A stretch of 61,823 nucleotides of DNA, taken from Ruminococcus sp. GTDB lineage: Bacteria; Bacillota_A; Clostridia; Oscillospirales; Ruminococcaceae. This document shows positions 17,690 to 24,955 of this stretch, one piece after another. The translations under genes were made by a program, and so were the position numbers. The notes under the pieces were generated by a model that worked only from the letters and a program-made list of their open reading frames with translations, was not told the DNA's origin and searched no databases. Within the stretch, counting starts at the first letter, position 1; every line of letters begins with the position of its first letter. The stretch spans positions 1 to 61,823 of the forward strand of contig NZ_JAEEMU010000051.1 in assembly GCF_016283395.1 (NCBI RefSeq), read 5' to 3'.

Positions 17690-18823
17690 ATGGGAATGCT
17701 GGATTTTCTTAAAGTTAGCAAAGGTATAGCAAATAATATGAATTATTCAAGCTCTGTGCTGGGTACAGGTATGTATTCAGGTCATGTCGGTTCATCAAGA
17801 AAGCCCGACGGACGCGGAGTATTTATTAACGACCTTGACATTGAATATGACGGCGAGTGGAAAGACGGCAAGCTTTGCGGTTTCGGAAGAAAATATGCAA
17901 AGGGTTATTATGATATCGGACAGGGCGAGGGTGACGAGGCAAGTAAGTCCCTTGTTTATGCAGGAGATTTCGTGGACGACAGATTTCACGGCAATGGTAA
18001 GCAGTACTGGCAGACAGGCAAGCTCCAATATGACGGGGAATGGATGTATGGCTGGAAATGTGGTGAGGGTACTGAGTTCTATGAGAACGGAAAGGCGAAG
18101 TACGTTGGCTCATGGAGCAGAAGCAGATATCACGGCAGAGGTGTTTTTACATACAAAAATGGCGATGTCATCGAGGGTGAATGGATAGAAGGTCTGCTTG
18201 AGGGCGAAGCTCTTTTCAAGACTCGTGAGGACAACTGCGTTTATAAGCGTAATTATAAAGAGGGAAAGGTCATCACAGAGGAGCTTATCAGCGGTACACC
18301 AAAGCCTTCTCCAGATGCTAAAAGAGTTATCGAATTCGATAACGGCAGATATGAGGGCGAAGTCGGCTTTACGGGAAAAATGCACGGAAAAGGTGTCTTT
18401 ACTTATACAAACGGCAATGTTTACGAAGGCTGCTTCAATGAAGGCGTAAAGCAGGGAAAAGGGGTTTTCAGATTTGCTGACGGCGATGTGTACGAAGGCG
18501 AATACGAAAACGATATGAGAAACGGTGTCGGCGTTTACAGCTACAAAAACGGAAACAAGTATGACGGTGAATGGTGCGATAACGTAAAAAGCGGTCATGG
18601 CGTTTTCTGTTACAGTAACGGAGACAGGTTTGAAGGACGTTTTGAAAACAGCCTCAAACATGGAAAGGGTACTTTTTACTTTAAAAACGGCGATGTTTTT
18701 GAAGGCGAGTGGGAAAGTGACCTGCGCCACGGAAAAGGTATACTTACCTGTGCTGACGGTGTGAAAAAAATACAGAAATGGGACAGGGACAAGCTCGTGA
18801 GTGAGTCGCCTATATTCCAGTAA
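17690..18823 (+). CDS. MORN-repeat protein
   Basis: A 377-aa cytoplasmic protein made almost wholly of MORN repeats (about 23 residues each, core YxGEWxxGxxHGxGxxxxxxG). At least ten are visible, for example YDGEWKDGKLCGFGRK, YEGEYENDMRNGVGVY and FEGEWESDLRHGKGIL. A short insert (about residues 180-215) separates an N-terminal set from a more regular C-terminal set. There is no signal peptide or membrane helix. MORN repeats form extended beta-hairpin rods that bind membranes or proteins; no enzymatic domain is fused here. It has its own promoter and terminator. Role unknown. Confidence 0.9.
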   Translation: MGMLDFLKVSKGIANNMNYSSSVLGTGMYSGHVGSSRKPDGRGVFINDLDIEYDGEWKDGKLCGFGRKYAKGYYDIGQGEGDEASKSLVYAGDFVDDRFHGNGKQYWQTGKLQYDGEWMYGWKCGEGTEFYENGKAKYVGSWSRSRYHGRGVFTYKNGDVIEGEWIEGLLEGEALFKTREDNCVYKRNYKEGKVITEELISGTPKPSPDAKRVIEFDNGRYEGEVGFTGKMHGKGVFTYTNGNVYEGCFNEGVKQGKGVFRFADGDVYEGEYENDMRNGVGVYSYKNGNKYDGEWCDNVKSGHGVFCYSNGDRFEGRFENSLKHGKGTFYFKNGDVFEGEWESDLRHGKGILTCADGVKKIQKWDRDKLVSESPIFQ

Positions 18824-18831
18824 ATATAAGT

Positions 18832-18866
18832 AAAACGCTTCAGTTCAACACTGAAGCGTTTTTTTA
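18832..18866. terminator. Bidirectional terminator between MORN gene and convergent anti-sigma-like gene
   Basis: AAAACGCTTCAGT - TCAAC - ACTGAAGCGTTTTTTT: long perfect hairpin, T-run on plus and A-run giving a T-run on minus. Confidence 0.92.
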
Positions 18867-20093
18867 TTATTTTTTAAAAAGTTCGATCTTTGTGAAGTCT
18901 GTAAGATCAGGCTCGATATGCTCGACAGGGATATCCACCTGAAGATCTGTCGTTTTTAAATAATCAATAACTGTTCCGTTGCTGCTGACTGTATATTCGA
19001 TAAGTATTCCTGTATAAATATCAACAGCGAGAGTAAAATCATTGCCTTTATCGTTAATTCCAGATAATTCGGCTACTGTTCTGCCGATACGTTCTGATAT
19101 ATTATTTATTTGCCAGTTTTCAAAACGCATTAGCCAAGGTAAGGCTATTTGATCGGGCATGAGTACGTTAAATTCAAATCCCATGAACGCATTACATATA
19201 TATGTTGAAAAGCTGTAATCAGGAGGAGATACGTCAATATATCGATAGTTATCTTCAGTAAGTTTTATCTCATATTGCCAATCATTTGGAATTACTGTGT
19301 AATTATTACCGTTATAGATTTTATCTATTACTTTTTCACTGCTTATAAATTTTTCCGAAATAATATCAGAATAATTGGAATGTTTATTATAGATTTCCCG
19401 CTTATTGAAATCATCCTGAAAATCTACTGATGTATAATGTGAGAGGTCATTGGAATAAGGAAAATTTATAGTTCCTTTAGCGGTATCATAGTAAAGATAG
19501 CTGTTGAGCATCATGTGGTAGATATAGCTTTTTGCTTCAAGAGAATTGATATCATAGCCGTCACTTTGCAGAAGCTCCGCGTAATGCTTTGTATCAACTC
19601 TGTATTTGTGTCTTTCGTTCCAAGGGATAGTAATACTGTGCTCAGCGGCAAGCTCTTTTGCTTCGTCATGTGTTTCGGCATAATGCGGAGTTTCATGTAG
19701 CTGCAATTCTATAAAATTTGTTTCAGTGACGGTATTCTCCTCCGATATCTCAGTAACTTCAGCTTCTGTAGCTTCTTCCGCCTGGGCAATAGTTGATTCT
19801 TCTGTTATCTGCTGTGCAGAAGTGGTGTCGTTAAAGTTGTCAGCAGGCTTTGCTGTGCGGTTCTTAATTATTAATGCTCCGCCTGTGACTGCACCTCCTA
19901 CGAGAACAAGTGCAGAAGCTGCTGCAAGAAGCTTTCGCCATACAGGACTGCGATAGGCTTCTACGCCTTGTACAAGAACTACGGCGTCTGGATTTTCAGC
20001 TTTCTCTTTGACAACAGTACTTATATCTGCGGCTTCTTCGATGAGTTCGGGGCGTATGCCGTTAATTGCCTTATCAAGCATCTCGGTCGTCAT
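18867..20093 (-). CDS. Single-pass membrane protein, putative anti-sigma/sensor partner of ECF sigma (cassette 1)
   Basis: A 408-aa protein whose ATG overlaps the stop of the ECF sigma gene by 4 nt, which implies coupled translation and a functional pair. The cytoplasmic N-terminus (about 1-52) has no HxxxCxxC zinc anti-sigma motif. One membrane helix follows (about 54-76: LLAAASALVLVGGAVTGGAL), then a Thr/Glu-rich linker to about 125 and an outer domain of about 280 residues rich in Tyr, Asp and Asn. The segment VQGVEAYRSPVWRKLLAAA is closely similar to VSGVEVYKKKWQRTALVAA in the partner of cassette 2, so the two belong to one family. The anti-sigma role is inferred from gene order and topology. 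The outer domain is not recognised. Confidence 0.75.
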   Translation of the reverse strand: MTTEMLDKAINGIRPELIEEAADISTVVKEKAENPDAVVLVQGVEAYRSPVWRKLLAAASALVLVGGAVTGGALIIKNRTAKPADNFNDTTSAQQITEESTIAQAEEATEAEVTEISEENTVTETNFIELQLHETPHYAETHDEAKELAAEHSITIPWNERHKYRVDTKHYAELLQSDGYDINSLEAKSYIYHMMLNSYLYYDTAKGTINFPYSNDLSHYTSVDFQDDFNKREIYNKHSNYSDIISEKFISSEKVIDKIYNGNNYTVIPNDWQYEIKLTEDNYRYIDVSPPDYSFSTYICNAFMGFEFNVLMPDQIALPWLMRFENWQINNISERIGRTVAELSGINDKGNDFTLAVDIYTGILIEYTVSSNGTVIDYLKTTDLQVDIPVEHIEPDLTDFTKIELFKK

Positions 20094-20647
20094 AGCTCAA
20101 AACCTTCTTTCTCTAAATACTTTTTTAGTCGCTTTCTCATGCGAAAAAGAATTGAACCTACTGTTTTGGCATTTAGCTGAAATGACTCAGCGATTGCTTC
20201 TATGCTGTCATAATACCAGTATCGTCTGATGAATATTATACGATTTTGCTTATCCTCACTCATAAGGAAAGCGTTTATGGAATTGCTGAGTTCTGACATG
20301 ATACGTGCATCTTCTGGAGTTTGCTTATCGGATACTATGTCGGAAAGCTCCTCATATGACAGGCAGCCGTCACTCTGACGCTTGTTTGCAGTATTATAGC
20401 GGTATTTGGACAGTGCGAGCCTTTTGGTTATCTGGCATAAATAGGCAGAAAAGTGCATAGGACGATCGGGCGGGATAGAATTCCAGGCTTTCATAAATGT
20501 GTCGTTTACACATTCTTCCGAATCTTCCTTTTGTTTCAGTATGTTTTCTGCAATACGGTAACAGAGCTTACCGTACTTTTTCTCGGTCTCGGATATAGCA
20601 CGTTCATCTCTGTTCCGGTAGAGTTCAATAATAGAGGTATCGTCCAT
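20090..20647 (-). CDS. ECF-type RNA polymerase sigma factor (cassette 1)
   Basis: A 185-aa sigma-70 family ECF factor with sigma2 (LCYRIAENILKQKEDSEECVNDTFMKAWNSIP, about residues 27-60) and sigma4 (QNRIIFIRRYWYYDSIEAIAESF...NAKTVGSILFRMRKRLKKYL, about 130-180). The start is taken as the ATG at 20647, 5 nt after AAAGGAGGG; the ATG at 20674 lacks a ribosome site. A predicted autoregulated ECF promoter lies 33 nt upstream. It is divergent from, and very similar to, the sigma factor at 20871 (both begin MDDxSIIELxRxRDExAI), so the two are likely duplicates. Confidence 0.92.
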   Translation of the reverse strand: MDDTSIIELYRNRDERAISETEKKYGKLCYRIAENILKQKEDSEECVNDTFMKAWNSIPPDRPMHFSAYLCQITKRLALSKYRYNTANKRQSDGCLSYEELSDIVSDKQTPEDARIMSELSNSINAFLMSEDKQNRIIFIRRYWYYDSIEAIAESFQLNAKTVGSILFRMRKRLKKYLEKEGFEL

Positions 20648-20680
20648 ATGATCCCTCCTTTCGAGGTCCCTCATTATATT

Positions 20681-20708
20681 AGACGCAAAAAAACAGAAAA
20701 CATTGCAC
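20681..20708 (-). promoter_or_regulatory. Predicted ECF promoter of the cassette 1 sigma gene
   Basis: Minus strand: GTGCAATG (20708-20701), 15-nt T-rich spacer, CGTCT (20685-20681). Same 8-15-5 geometry as the other ECF promoters in the region; spacer resembles that at 24313. Confidence 0.6.
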
Positions 20709-20798
20709 CTCTGCGAAAAAAAATATCAATGATCTCATTCAGTACTTATAATTTAGTACAGAGCGTTTATAAGGATACGCATAAATATTTCTTTGAAA

Positions 20799-20826
20799 GT
20801 GAAATATCAGCCGCAATAATTCAACT
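20799..20826 (+). promoter_or_regulatory. Predicted ECF promoter of the cassette 2 sigma gene
   Basis: GTGAAATA 20799-20806, 15 nt, CAACT 20822-20826 followed by ATATA. 44 nt upstream of the sigma start codon. The weakest of the six matches. Confidence 0.5.
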
Positions 20827-20870
20827 ATATAGGTAAGAGGACCTCATGCCTCATGAAAGGAGGCTCAGCC

Positions 20871-21425
20871 ATGGATGATAATTCGATAATAGAATTATTC
20901 CGAAAAAGAGATGAGACAGCAATCGGTGAATTGCAGCGAAAATACCATAAGCTCTGCTTTTATATCGCAGGTAATATTCTCTCTCATCGTCAGGACATAG
21001 AGGAATGTGTGAATTCGGCATATTACGAAGTCTGGAGCAATATACCGCCTGATGAGCCGAATGACCTTAAAACATATCTGTGCCATACCGTCAAGAACAA
21101 GGCTCTGGACAAGCTGAAATACAATTCCGCAGAAAAACGGAACAGTAAATTTGCTGTTTCGCTGGAAGAACTTTCCGAATGTATCCCAGATTATCGAGAG
21201 GATATTGGCGAGGAAAAAGCTCTTGCCGAGGCTATAAGCCGCTTTATCAGGACACAGGACGAGCTGCACAGAAAAATATTCGTAAGGCGTTACTGGTACG
21301 GTGACAGTCTTGCTAAAATCGCTGAATACTACGATATAAAGGAGCGCACAGCCGCAACTTATCTTTTTCGGATGAGAAAAAAGCTAAAAGCTTATTTAAA
21401 GAAAGAAGGTTACGATCATGAATAA
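20871..21425 (+). CDS. ECF-type RNA polymerase sigma factor (cassette 2)
   Basis: A 184-aa ECF sigma factor. Region 2 is LCFYIAGNILSHRQDIEECVNSAYYEVWSNIP, with the core-binding helix and the -10 recognition part; region 4 is the C-terminal helix-turn-helix RRYWYGDSLAKIAEYYDIKERTAATYLFRMRKKLK. The ATG at 20871 is preceded by AAAGGAGGC; an upstream ATG at 20853 overlaps the ribosome site and is rejected. It is divergent from the homologous cassette 1 sigma gene, with 223 bp between them, and overlaps the following membrane protein gene by 8 nt. Confidence 0.92.
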   Translation: MDDNSIIELFRKRDETAIGELQRKYHKLCFYIAGNILSHRQDIEECVNSAYYEVWSNIPPDEPNDLKTYLCHTVKNKALDKLKYNSAEKRNSKFAVSLEELSECIPDYREDIGEEKALAEAISRFIRTQDELHRKIFVRRYWYGDSLAKIAEYYDIKERTAATYLFRMRKKLKAYLKKEGYDHE

Positions 21426-22380
21426 GCTGAAATTATTTAAAGTCATTGACCTTATTGACGACGATCTTATAAAAGAGGCTGAGATAAAATCAAAAGATAA
21501 ATCGTCATCGGAGAATGAAAGAGAAGAAAACATCATTGTTTCGGGCGTTGAGGTATATAAGAAGAAATGGCAGAGAACTGCCCTTGTCGCAGCTGCTTTT
21601 CTGTTGGTGGTAGGTCTCAGCGCAGGAGGTGTACTTATGTTCAGAAATCGTCCGCCTATGCTTGATGATCCAGCTCTGCCGTCGGATATATCGGCGACTG
21701 ACTCGACTTCGCCATTTGAACGTGTGACCGACGGTGAGTCATCGACTACAAATACAAAGAAAAACGAAAAAGCAACAAAAGAAAGCTCAGATATAACCGT
21801 TACTGCTGCTGTGAAAGATGAAAACAAACCAGCAGTAACTACTGCCCTTGATCCGATGTACGCAGAAATAAACCTGATCTCTCAACCACAAAGCGATAAC
21901 CCCACACAAACACAGGAGACAGGTACAGAAGACTTCATCAATCATGCAAAAGAGTTTCCTGTGGTAACTACGCCCGACGGTACAGAACTGCCTATTGCTA
22001 CAAAGTCTGATAATGTTGAGGACTTTATTAACCATGCGCAGGATTTTCCTGTAGTAACTTCTCCTGACGGCAGCCAAAAACCTATCGCAACAAAGCCTAT
22101 AGTCGATGATCCTGATGGCTTTGCAAACTTTGATATATTTGAAAGTCTTGCAAGTCTGCGTTACTCGCCTGATACCTGTGACGGTCTTCCCGAATATGTG
22201 CTGCTTGCTCCTGACGGAACATGGTATTATATTAACCTGAGTTCCGGCTGGATATGGCGAAAAACGCCAGATCACCAGTGGACTCAGCCGCCCGAAGAGG
22301 CATGGCTTACAAAAACTCAGCTGTCTTATCTCAGACAGCACGGCGAAGAAATAGGTATGCGTCTTGACATCTTTGACTGA
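21418..22380 (+). CDS. Single-pass membrane protein with internal 30-residue duplication, putative anti-sigma/sensor (cassette 2)
   Basis: A 320-aa protein coupled to the upstream ECF sigma gene by an 8-nt overlap. The cytoplasmic part (1-55) is charged and lacks a zinc anti-sigma motif; the membrane helix is about 58-78 (ALVAAAFLLVVGLSAGGVLMF). The outer part begins with a Ser/Thr-rich linker and contains two copies of a 30-residue unit (DFINHAxxFPVVTxPDGxxxPIATK), encoded at 21928-22017 and 22018-22107 with an exact 90-nt period. The C-terminal ~80 residues are Trp/Tyr-rich (PDGTWYYINLSSGWIWRKTPD) and may be the sensing domain. It shares the VxGVExY...W helix-flanking segment with the cassette 1 partner. 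Function inferred from position. Confidence 0.75.
   Translation: MNKLKLFKVIDLIDDDLIKEAEIKSKDKSSSENEREENIIVSGVEVYKKKWQRTALVAAAFLLVVGLSAGGVLMFRNRPPMLDDPALPSDISATDSTSPFERVTDGESSTTNTKKNEKATKESSDITVTAAVKDENKPAVTTALDPMYAEINLISQPQSDNPTQTQETGTEDFINHAKEFPVVTTPDGTELPIATKSDNVEDFINHAQDFPVVTSPDGSQKPIATKPIVDDPDGFANFDIFESLASLRYSPDTCDGLPEYVLLAPDGTWYYINLSSGWIWRKTPDHQWTQPPEEAWLTKTQLSYLRQHGEEIGMRLDIFD
21928..22107 (+). repeat. 90-nt in-frame tandem duplication in the cassette 2 membrane protein gene
   Basis: Two adjacent 90-nt units encode EDFINHAKEFPVVTTPDG... and EDFINHAQDFPVVTSPDG..., with silent and conservative differences, so the duplication is not recent. Confidence 0.85.
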
Positions 22381-22402
22381 TAACATCAATAAACATAAGA
22401 GA

Positions 22403-22434
22403 AAGCCGTATTCATTGCGAATACGGCTTTTATC
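22403..22434. terminator. Terminator between convergent cassette 2 and dockerin gene
   Basis: AAAGCCGTATTC - ATTGC - GAATACGGCTTTTAT. Works on the plus strand and, less well, on the minus strand. Confidence 0.85.
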
Positions 22435-22449
22435 ATTTTGATATTAGTT

Positions 22450-24159
22450 TCAGCTCTCTGCTGGGGCACTATACTTCGCAATAAGCTCCTGTGCTTTTTC
22501 TTCACTGATGTAGAATGTAGTTCCGCGTTCTACCATATTGGTATGAACTGCACCATTCGGATATACCCTGATACCAAAGCCGTATCTGCCTAAGAACGGT
22601 ATATCACAGCCTATTTCAAGTTCACAGTAGTTCTCGGCTGTGCGGTCTATCTGAGAGATGTTGCCAAGATAATCATCATGGCTCGATGAAGCAGCAATAT
22701 CTCTGTCTCCGAAGAGCATATTATAGATATAATCCTGGTCAGCTGTATACTTTTCGTATTTGAAAGCAGGCTTATATACGTGACAGTAAACGTGGTTGAT
22801 GCTCAAAGTGTTTTCAAGATCAAAGTCATCAATGATCTGACCGACTGTCTGTGGCTCATACCACATATTGCGGTAAACATGGTAATTGTTGCTTCCGCTG
22901 TACTGTACGGCTACTGCTAACTCTGTAGAAATATCGTTCAGTGCGAATACCTTTCCTGTGCTGCCGTTCTTTTCATGGTCAAGGACTTCATATTCGCCCA
23001 TTTCTTCGCCTATTGCAGAAAGTCCGAGAGTTGCGCCACAGTTTATGTATTCCGTCTCATTTACCTTTACTGTGAAGTTGTTGTCTTCTTCTGTAAAGTC
23101 TACGTAATCGTAGTTGATAAGGGTGATATCATCGTCCTTCTGTGGGATAGGCACACTGCCGAGACCGAGAAGGCTCATCTGTATCTCTCTTGCGTCGTTG
23201 TTTGTGAGTCCGTTGCCGTCAGTGTCGCCGTTTACCTGTCCCTGTGCGGTTATGCCGCCGTCTGCGGAGATACCGTATTTATCGGGATTTGCCAGCGACT
23301 GCATTATCATAATGGAGTCGGAGAGATCAACATAGCCGTCAATATTGGCATCGCCCATAGTACCGTCAATAATAACAGGTTCGTTGCAGTAATACATCTC
23401 AGGATTAAGGAGCGCAAGCTCGGTCATTCCCCACATGAATTCCAATTTGTCGCCGTTACCCTGAATACTCTTCACGGTCTCATAAAGAGTATTGTCTTTG
23501 CTACGGTAAAGGTCATTTCTTCCATTATATGTAAAAAATAGCTTTCCCTCTACATCGCTCTTTTCGGCTGTGAAGTCGGGATATTTGTCTGTAAATTCAC
23601 CAGCCGTCATATCACCGCTGTAGTATACGCCGCCTAAACCTACGTAATTTGCAGTATCCTCATAGAGTTTGTAATGCATATTTATGGCAGTTACTTCGGG
23701 ACAAGCCTTTAAAAGCTCGAGAGTATAGTCATAGGCTTCTCTTGATACAGCACTGATTATCTCATATTCCTTGCCGTTCTTGCGGAAAGTAGGCATTTTT
23801 AGGTTCTCGGATTCAACAGCTGCCTTGATATCATCATATGGGAGCACCGTTCCTTCTTCCACTTTTATAGCTGTAACAACAGATTCTATATTAATAATGT
23901 GGAACTTGTTGTTTTCGTCAAGTGTAACAAGAGAGCGGTTGAATCTCCAGTCGGGAGTTGCTTTATCCTTGCCGCCGCTCAGCCATACGTAATTTCCTGA
24001 GATGTCCTGAACAGCTTCATCAAAGGTCATACCCTTGTAACTGAATGATTTTGCAGCTGTTTCAACAAGATTGGGGGAGTCAGCATTTGCAGGAAGTGCG
24101 GAAGCTCCGCCGAATACCATAGCCGCAGCTGCTATAATTGACATTATCTTCTTTTTCAT
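22450..24159 (-). CDS. Secreted protein with internal dockerin module (predicted target of cassette 3 sigma)
   Basis: A 569-aa exported protein; signal peptide MKKKIMSIIAAAAMVFGGASALPANA. The N-terminal domain (about 30-265) is not recognised. A type I dockerin lies in the middle, about residues 268-335, with both Ca-binding loops (GDANIDGYVDLSDS and GDTDGNGLTNND), and a second unrecognised domain (about 340-569) follows, ending in FYISEEKAQELIAKYSAP. Dockerins are usually terminal, so the internal position is unusual. The gene starts after AGGAGG. Its promoter mirrors that of the ECF sigma gene at 24401, with the same -35 (GTGAGACA), -10 and spacer length, so it is likely controlled by that sigma. 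No glycosidase or peptidase motif was seen. Confidence 0.82.
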   Translation of the reverse strand: MKKKIMSIIAAAAMVFGGASALPANADSPNLVETAAKSFSYKGMTFDEAVQDISGNYVWLSGGKDKATPDWRFNRSLVTLDENNKFHIINIESVVTAIKVEEGTVLPYDDIKAAVESENLKMPTFRKNGKEYEIISAVSREAYDYTLELLKACPEVTAINMHYKLYEDTANYVGLGGVYYSGDMTAGEFTDKYPDFTAEKSDVEGKLFFTYNGRNDLYRSKDNTLYETVKSIQGNGDKLEFMWGMTELALLNPEMYYCNEPVIIDGTMGDANIDGYVDLSDSIMIMQSLANPDKYGISADGGITAQGQVNGDTDGNGLTNNDAREIQMSLLGLGSVPIPQKDDDITLINYDYVDFTEEDNNFTVKVNETEYINCGATLGLSAIGEEMGEYEVLDHEKNGSTGKVFALNDISTELAVAVQYSGSNNYHVYRNMWYEPQTVGQIIDDFDLENTLSINHVYCHVYKPAFKYEKYTADQDYIYNMLFGDRDIAASSSHDDYLGNISQIDRTAENYCELEIGCDIPFLGRYGFGIRVYPNGAVHTNMVERGTTFYISEEKAQELIAKYSAPAES

Positions 24160-24212
24160 AATAAGACCTCCTTAAATAAAATTATAAGGCGTGATTTTTG
24201 TTTTCACTAATA

Positions 24213-24240
24213 AGTCGTAAAAATCTGCGTTTTGTCTCAC
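24213..24240 (-). promoter_or_regulatory. Predicted ECF promoter of the internal-dockerin gene
   Basis: Minus strand: GTGAGACA (24240-24233), 15 nt, CGACT (24217-24213) followed by TATT. Identical -35 and -10 cores to the divergent promoter at 24305. Confidence 0.8.
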
Positions 24241-24304
24241 CCTTTTTCCAAAAAAATTCAGAAAATATACGTTGAAAAATTTTTTCGGAAAATTTATAAT
24301 TTAG

Positions 24305-24332
24305 GTGAGACATTTTCTCTTTTTTTACGACT
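24305..24332 (+). promoter_or_regulatory. Predicted autoregulated ECF promoter of cassette 3
   Basis: GTGAGACA 24305-24312, 15 nt T-rich spacer, CGACT 24328-24332 followed by TATATA. With the promoter at 24213-24240 it forms a mirror-image pair across a 64-bp centre. Confidence 0.8.
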
Positions 24333-24400
24333 TATATATGAAGAGACATATCACTAAACCAAAACGGGCACAGAAAATGCGCCTGCGAAAGGAGTTTAAT

Positions 24401-24955
24401 ATGGATAACGGTGCAAGTAGCTACCGCCGTTTCCTTGATGGTGATAAAAATGCTCTTATTGATATAATAGAGAACTACCGCCGCGGACTGGTTCTGTTTA
24501 TCAACAGCATTACAGGCGATTTCTGCCTTGCTGAGGAAATTGCGGAGGAGACTTTTCTGAAGCTTTATGTGGACAAACCGAAATTCTCGGGGAAGTCCTC
24601 GTTCAGATCATGGCTTTATTCTATAGGAAGGAATACTGCGATCGACCATATCAGAAAAGCCTCAAAGCTTGATGAAGTGCCTGTTGATGACTTTTATGAG
24701 GTGGCGGACAGGGAGGATATAGAGCAGGATTATATCAAAAATGAGGACAAAAAACATCTCCTCAGAGCATTGGAAAAGCTGAACGATGATTACAGACAGG
24801 TACTGTATCTTATATATTTCGAGAATTTCAGCAACACTGAAACGGCTAAGATAATGGGCAGATCGGAGAGACAAATAAGAAATCTTCTCTATCGTTCAAA
24901 GGAGTCTTTACGGAATATCTTAGAAAAGGAGGGCTTCAGATATGAGGGAATATGA
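24401..24955 (+). CDS. ECF-type RNA polymerase sigma factor (cassette 3)
   Basis: A 184-aa ECF sigma factor. Sigma2 spans about residues 20-85 (FCLAEEIAEETFLKLYVDKPKF, SFRSWLYSIGRNTAIDHIRKAS); sigma4 spans about 120-175 (DDYRQVLYLIYFENFSNTETAKIMGRSERQIRNLLYRSK). The frame is open to 24305, but that would place the start inside its own promoter; the ATG at 24401 has GAAAGGAG upstream. It overlaps the downstream membrane protein by 14 nt. It closely resembles the cassette 4 sigma (both have xxCYRFLxGDKxAIxxII...YRxGL-type N-termini), and both differ from cassettes 1 and 2, so there are two sigma subgroups. Confidence 0.93.
   Translation: MDNGASSYRRFLDGDKNALIDIIENYRRGLVLFINSITGDFCLAEEIAEETFLKLYVDKPKFSGKSSFRSWLYSIGRNTAIDHIRKASKLDEVPVDDFYEVADREDIEQDYIKNEDKKHLLRALEKLNDDYRQVLYLIYFENFSNTETAKIMGRSERQIRNLLYRSKESLRNILEKEGFRYEGI

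Noticed and set aside
18110..18730. Open frame of 206 codons on the minus strand inside the MORN gene
   Set aside because: It is the shadow of the repetitive MORN coding sequence and has low-complexity Phe/Val content.
22975..23541. Long open frame (188 codons) on the plus strand inside the internal-dockerin gene
   Set aside because: It is fully antisense to a gene with signal peptide and dockerin, has no ribosome site and encodes no recognisable protein.
24305..24400. Longer N-terminus for the cassette 3 sigma factor
   Set aside because: The upstream ATG lies within the predicted promoter, and the ATG at 24401 has a proper ribosome site and matches the cassette 4 homologue.
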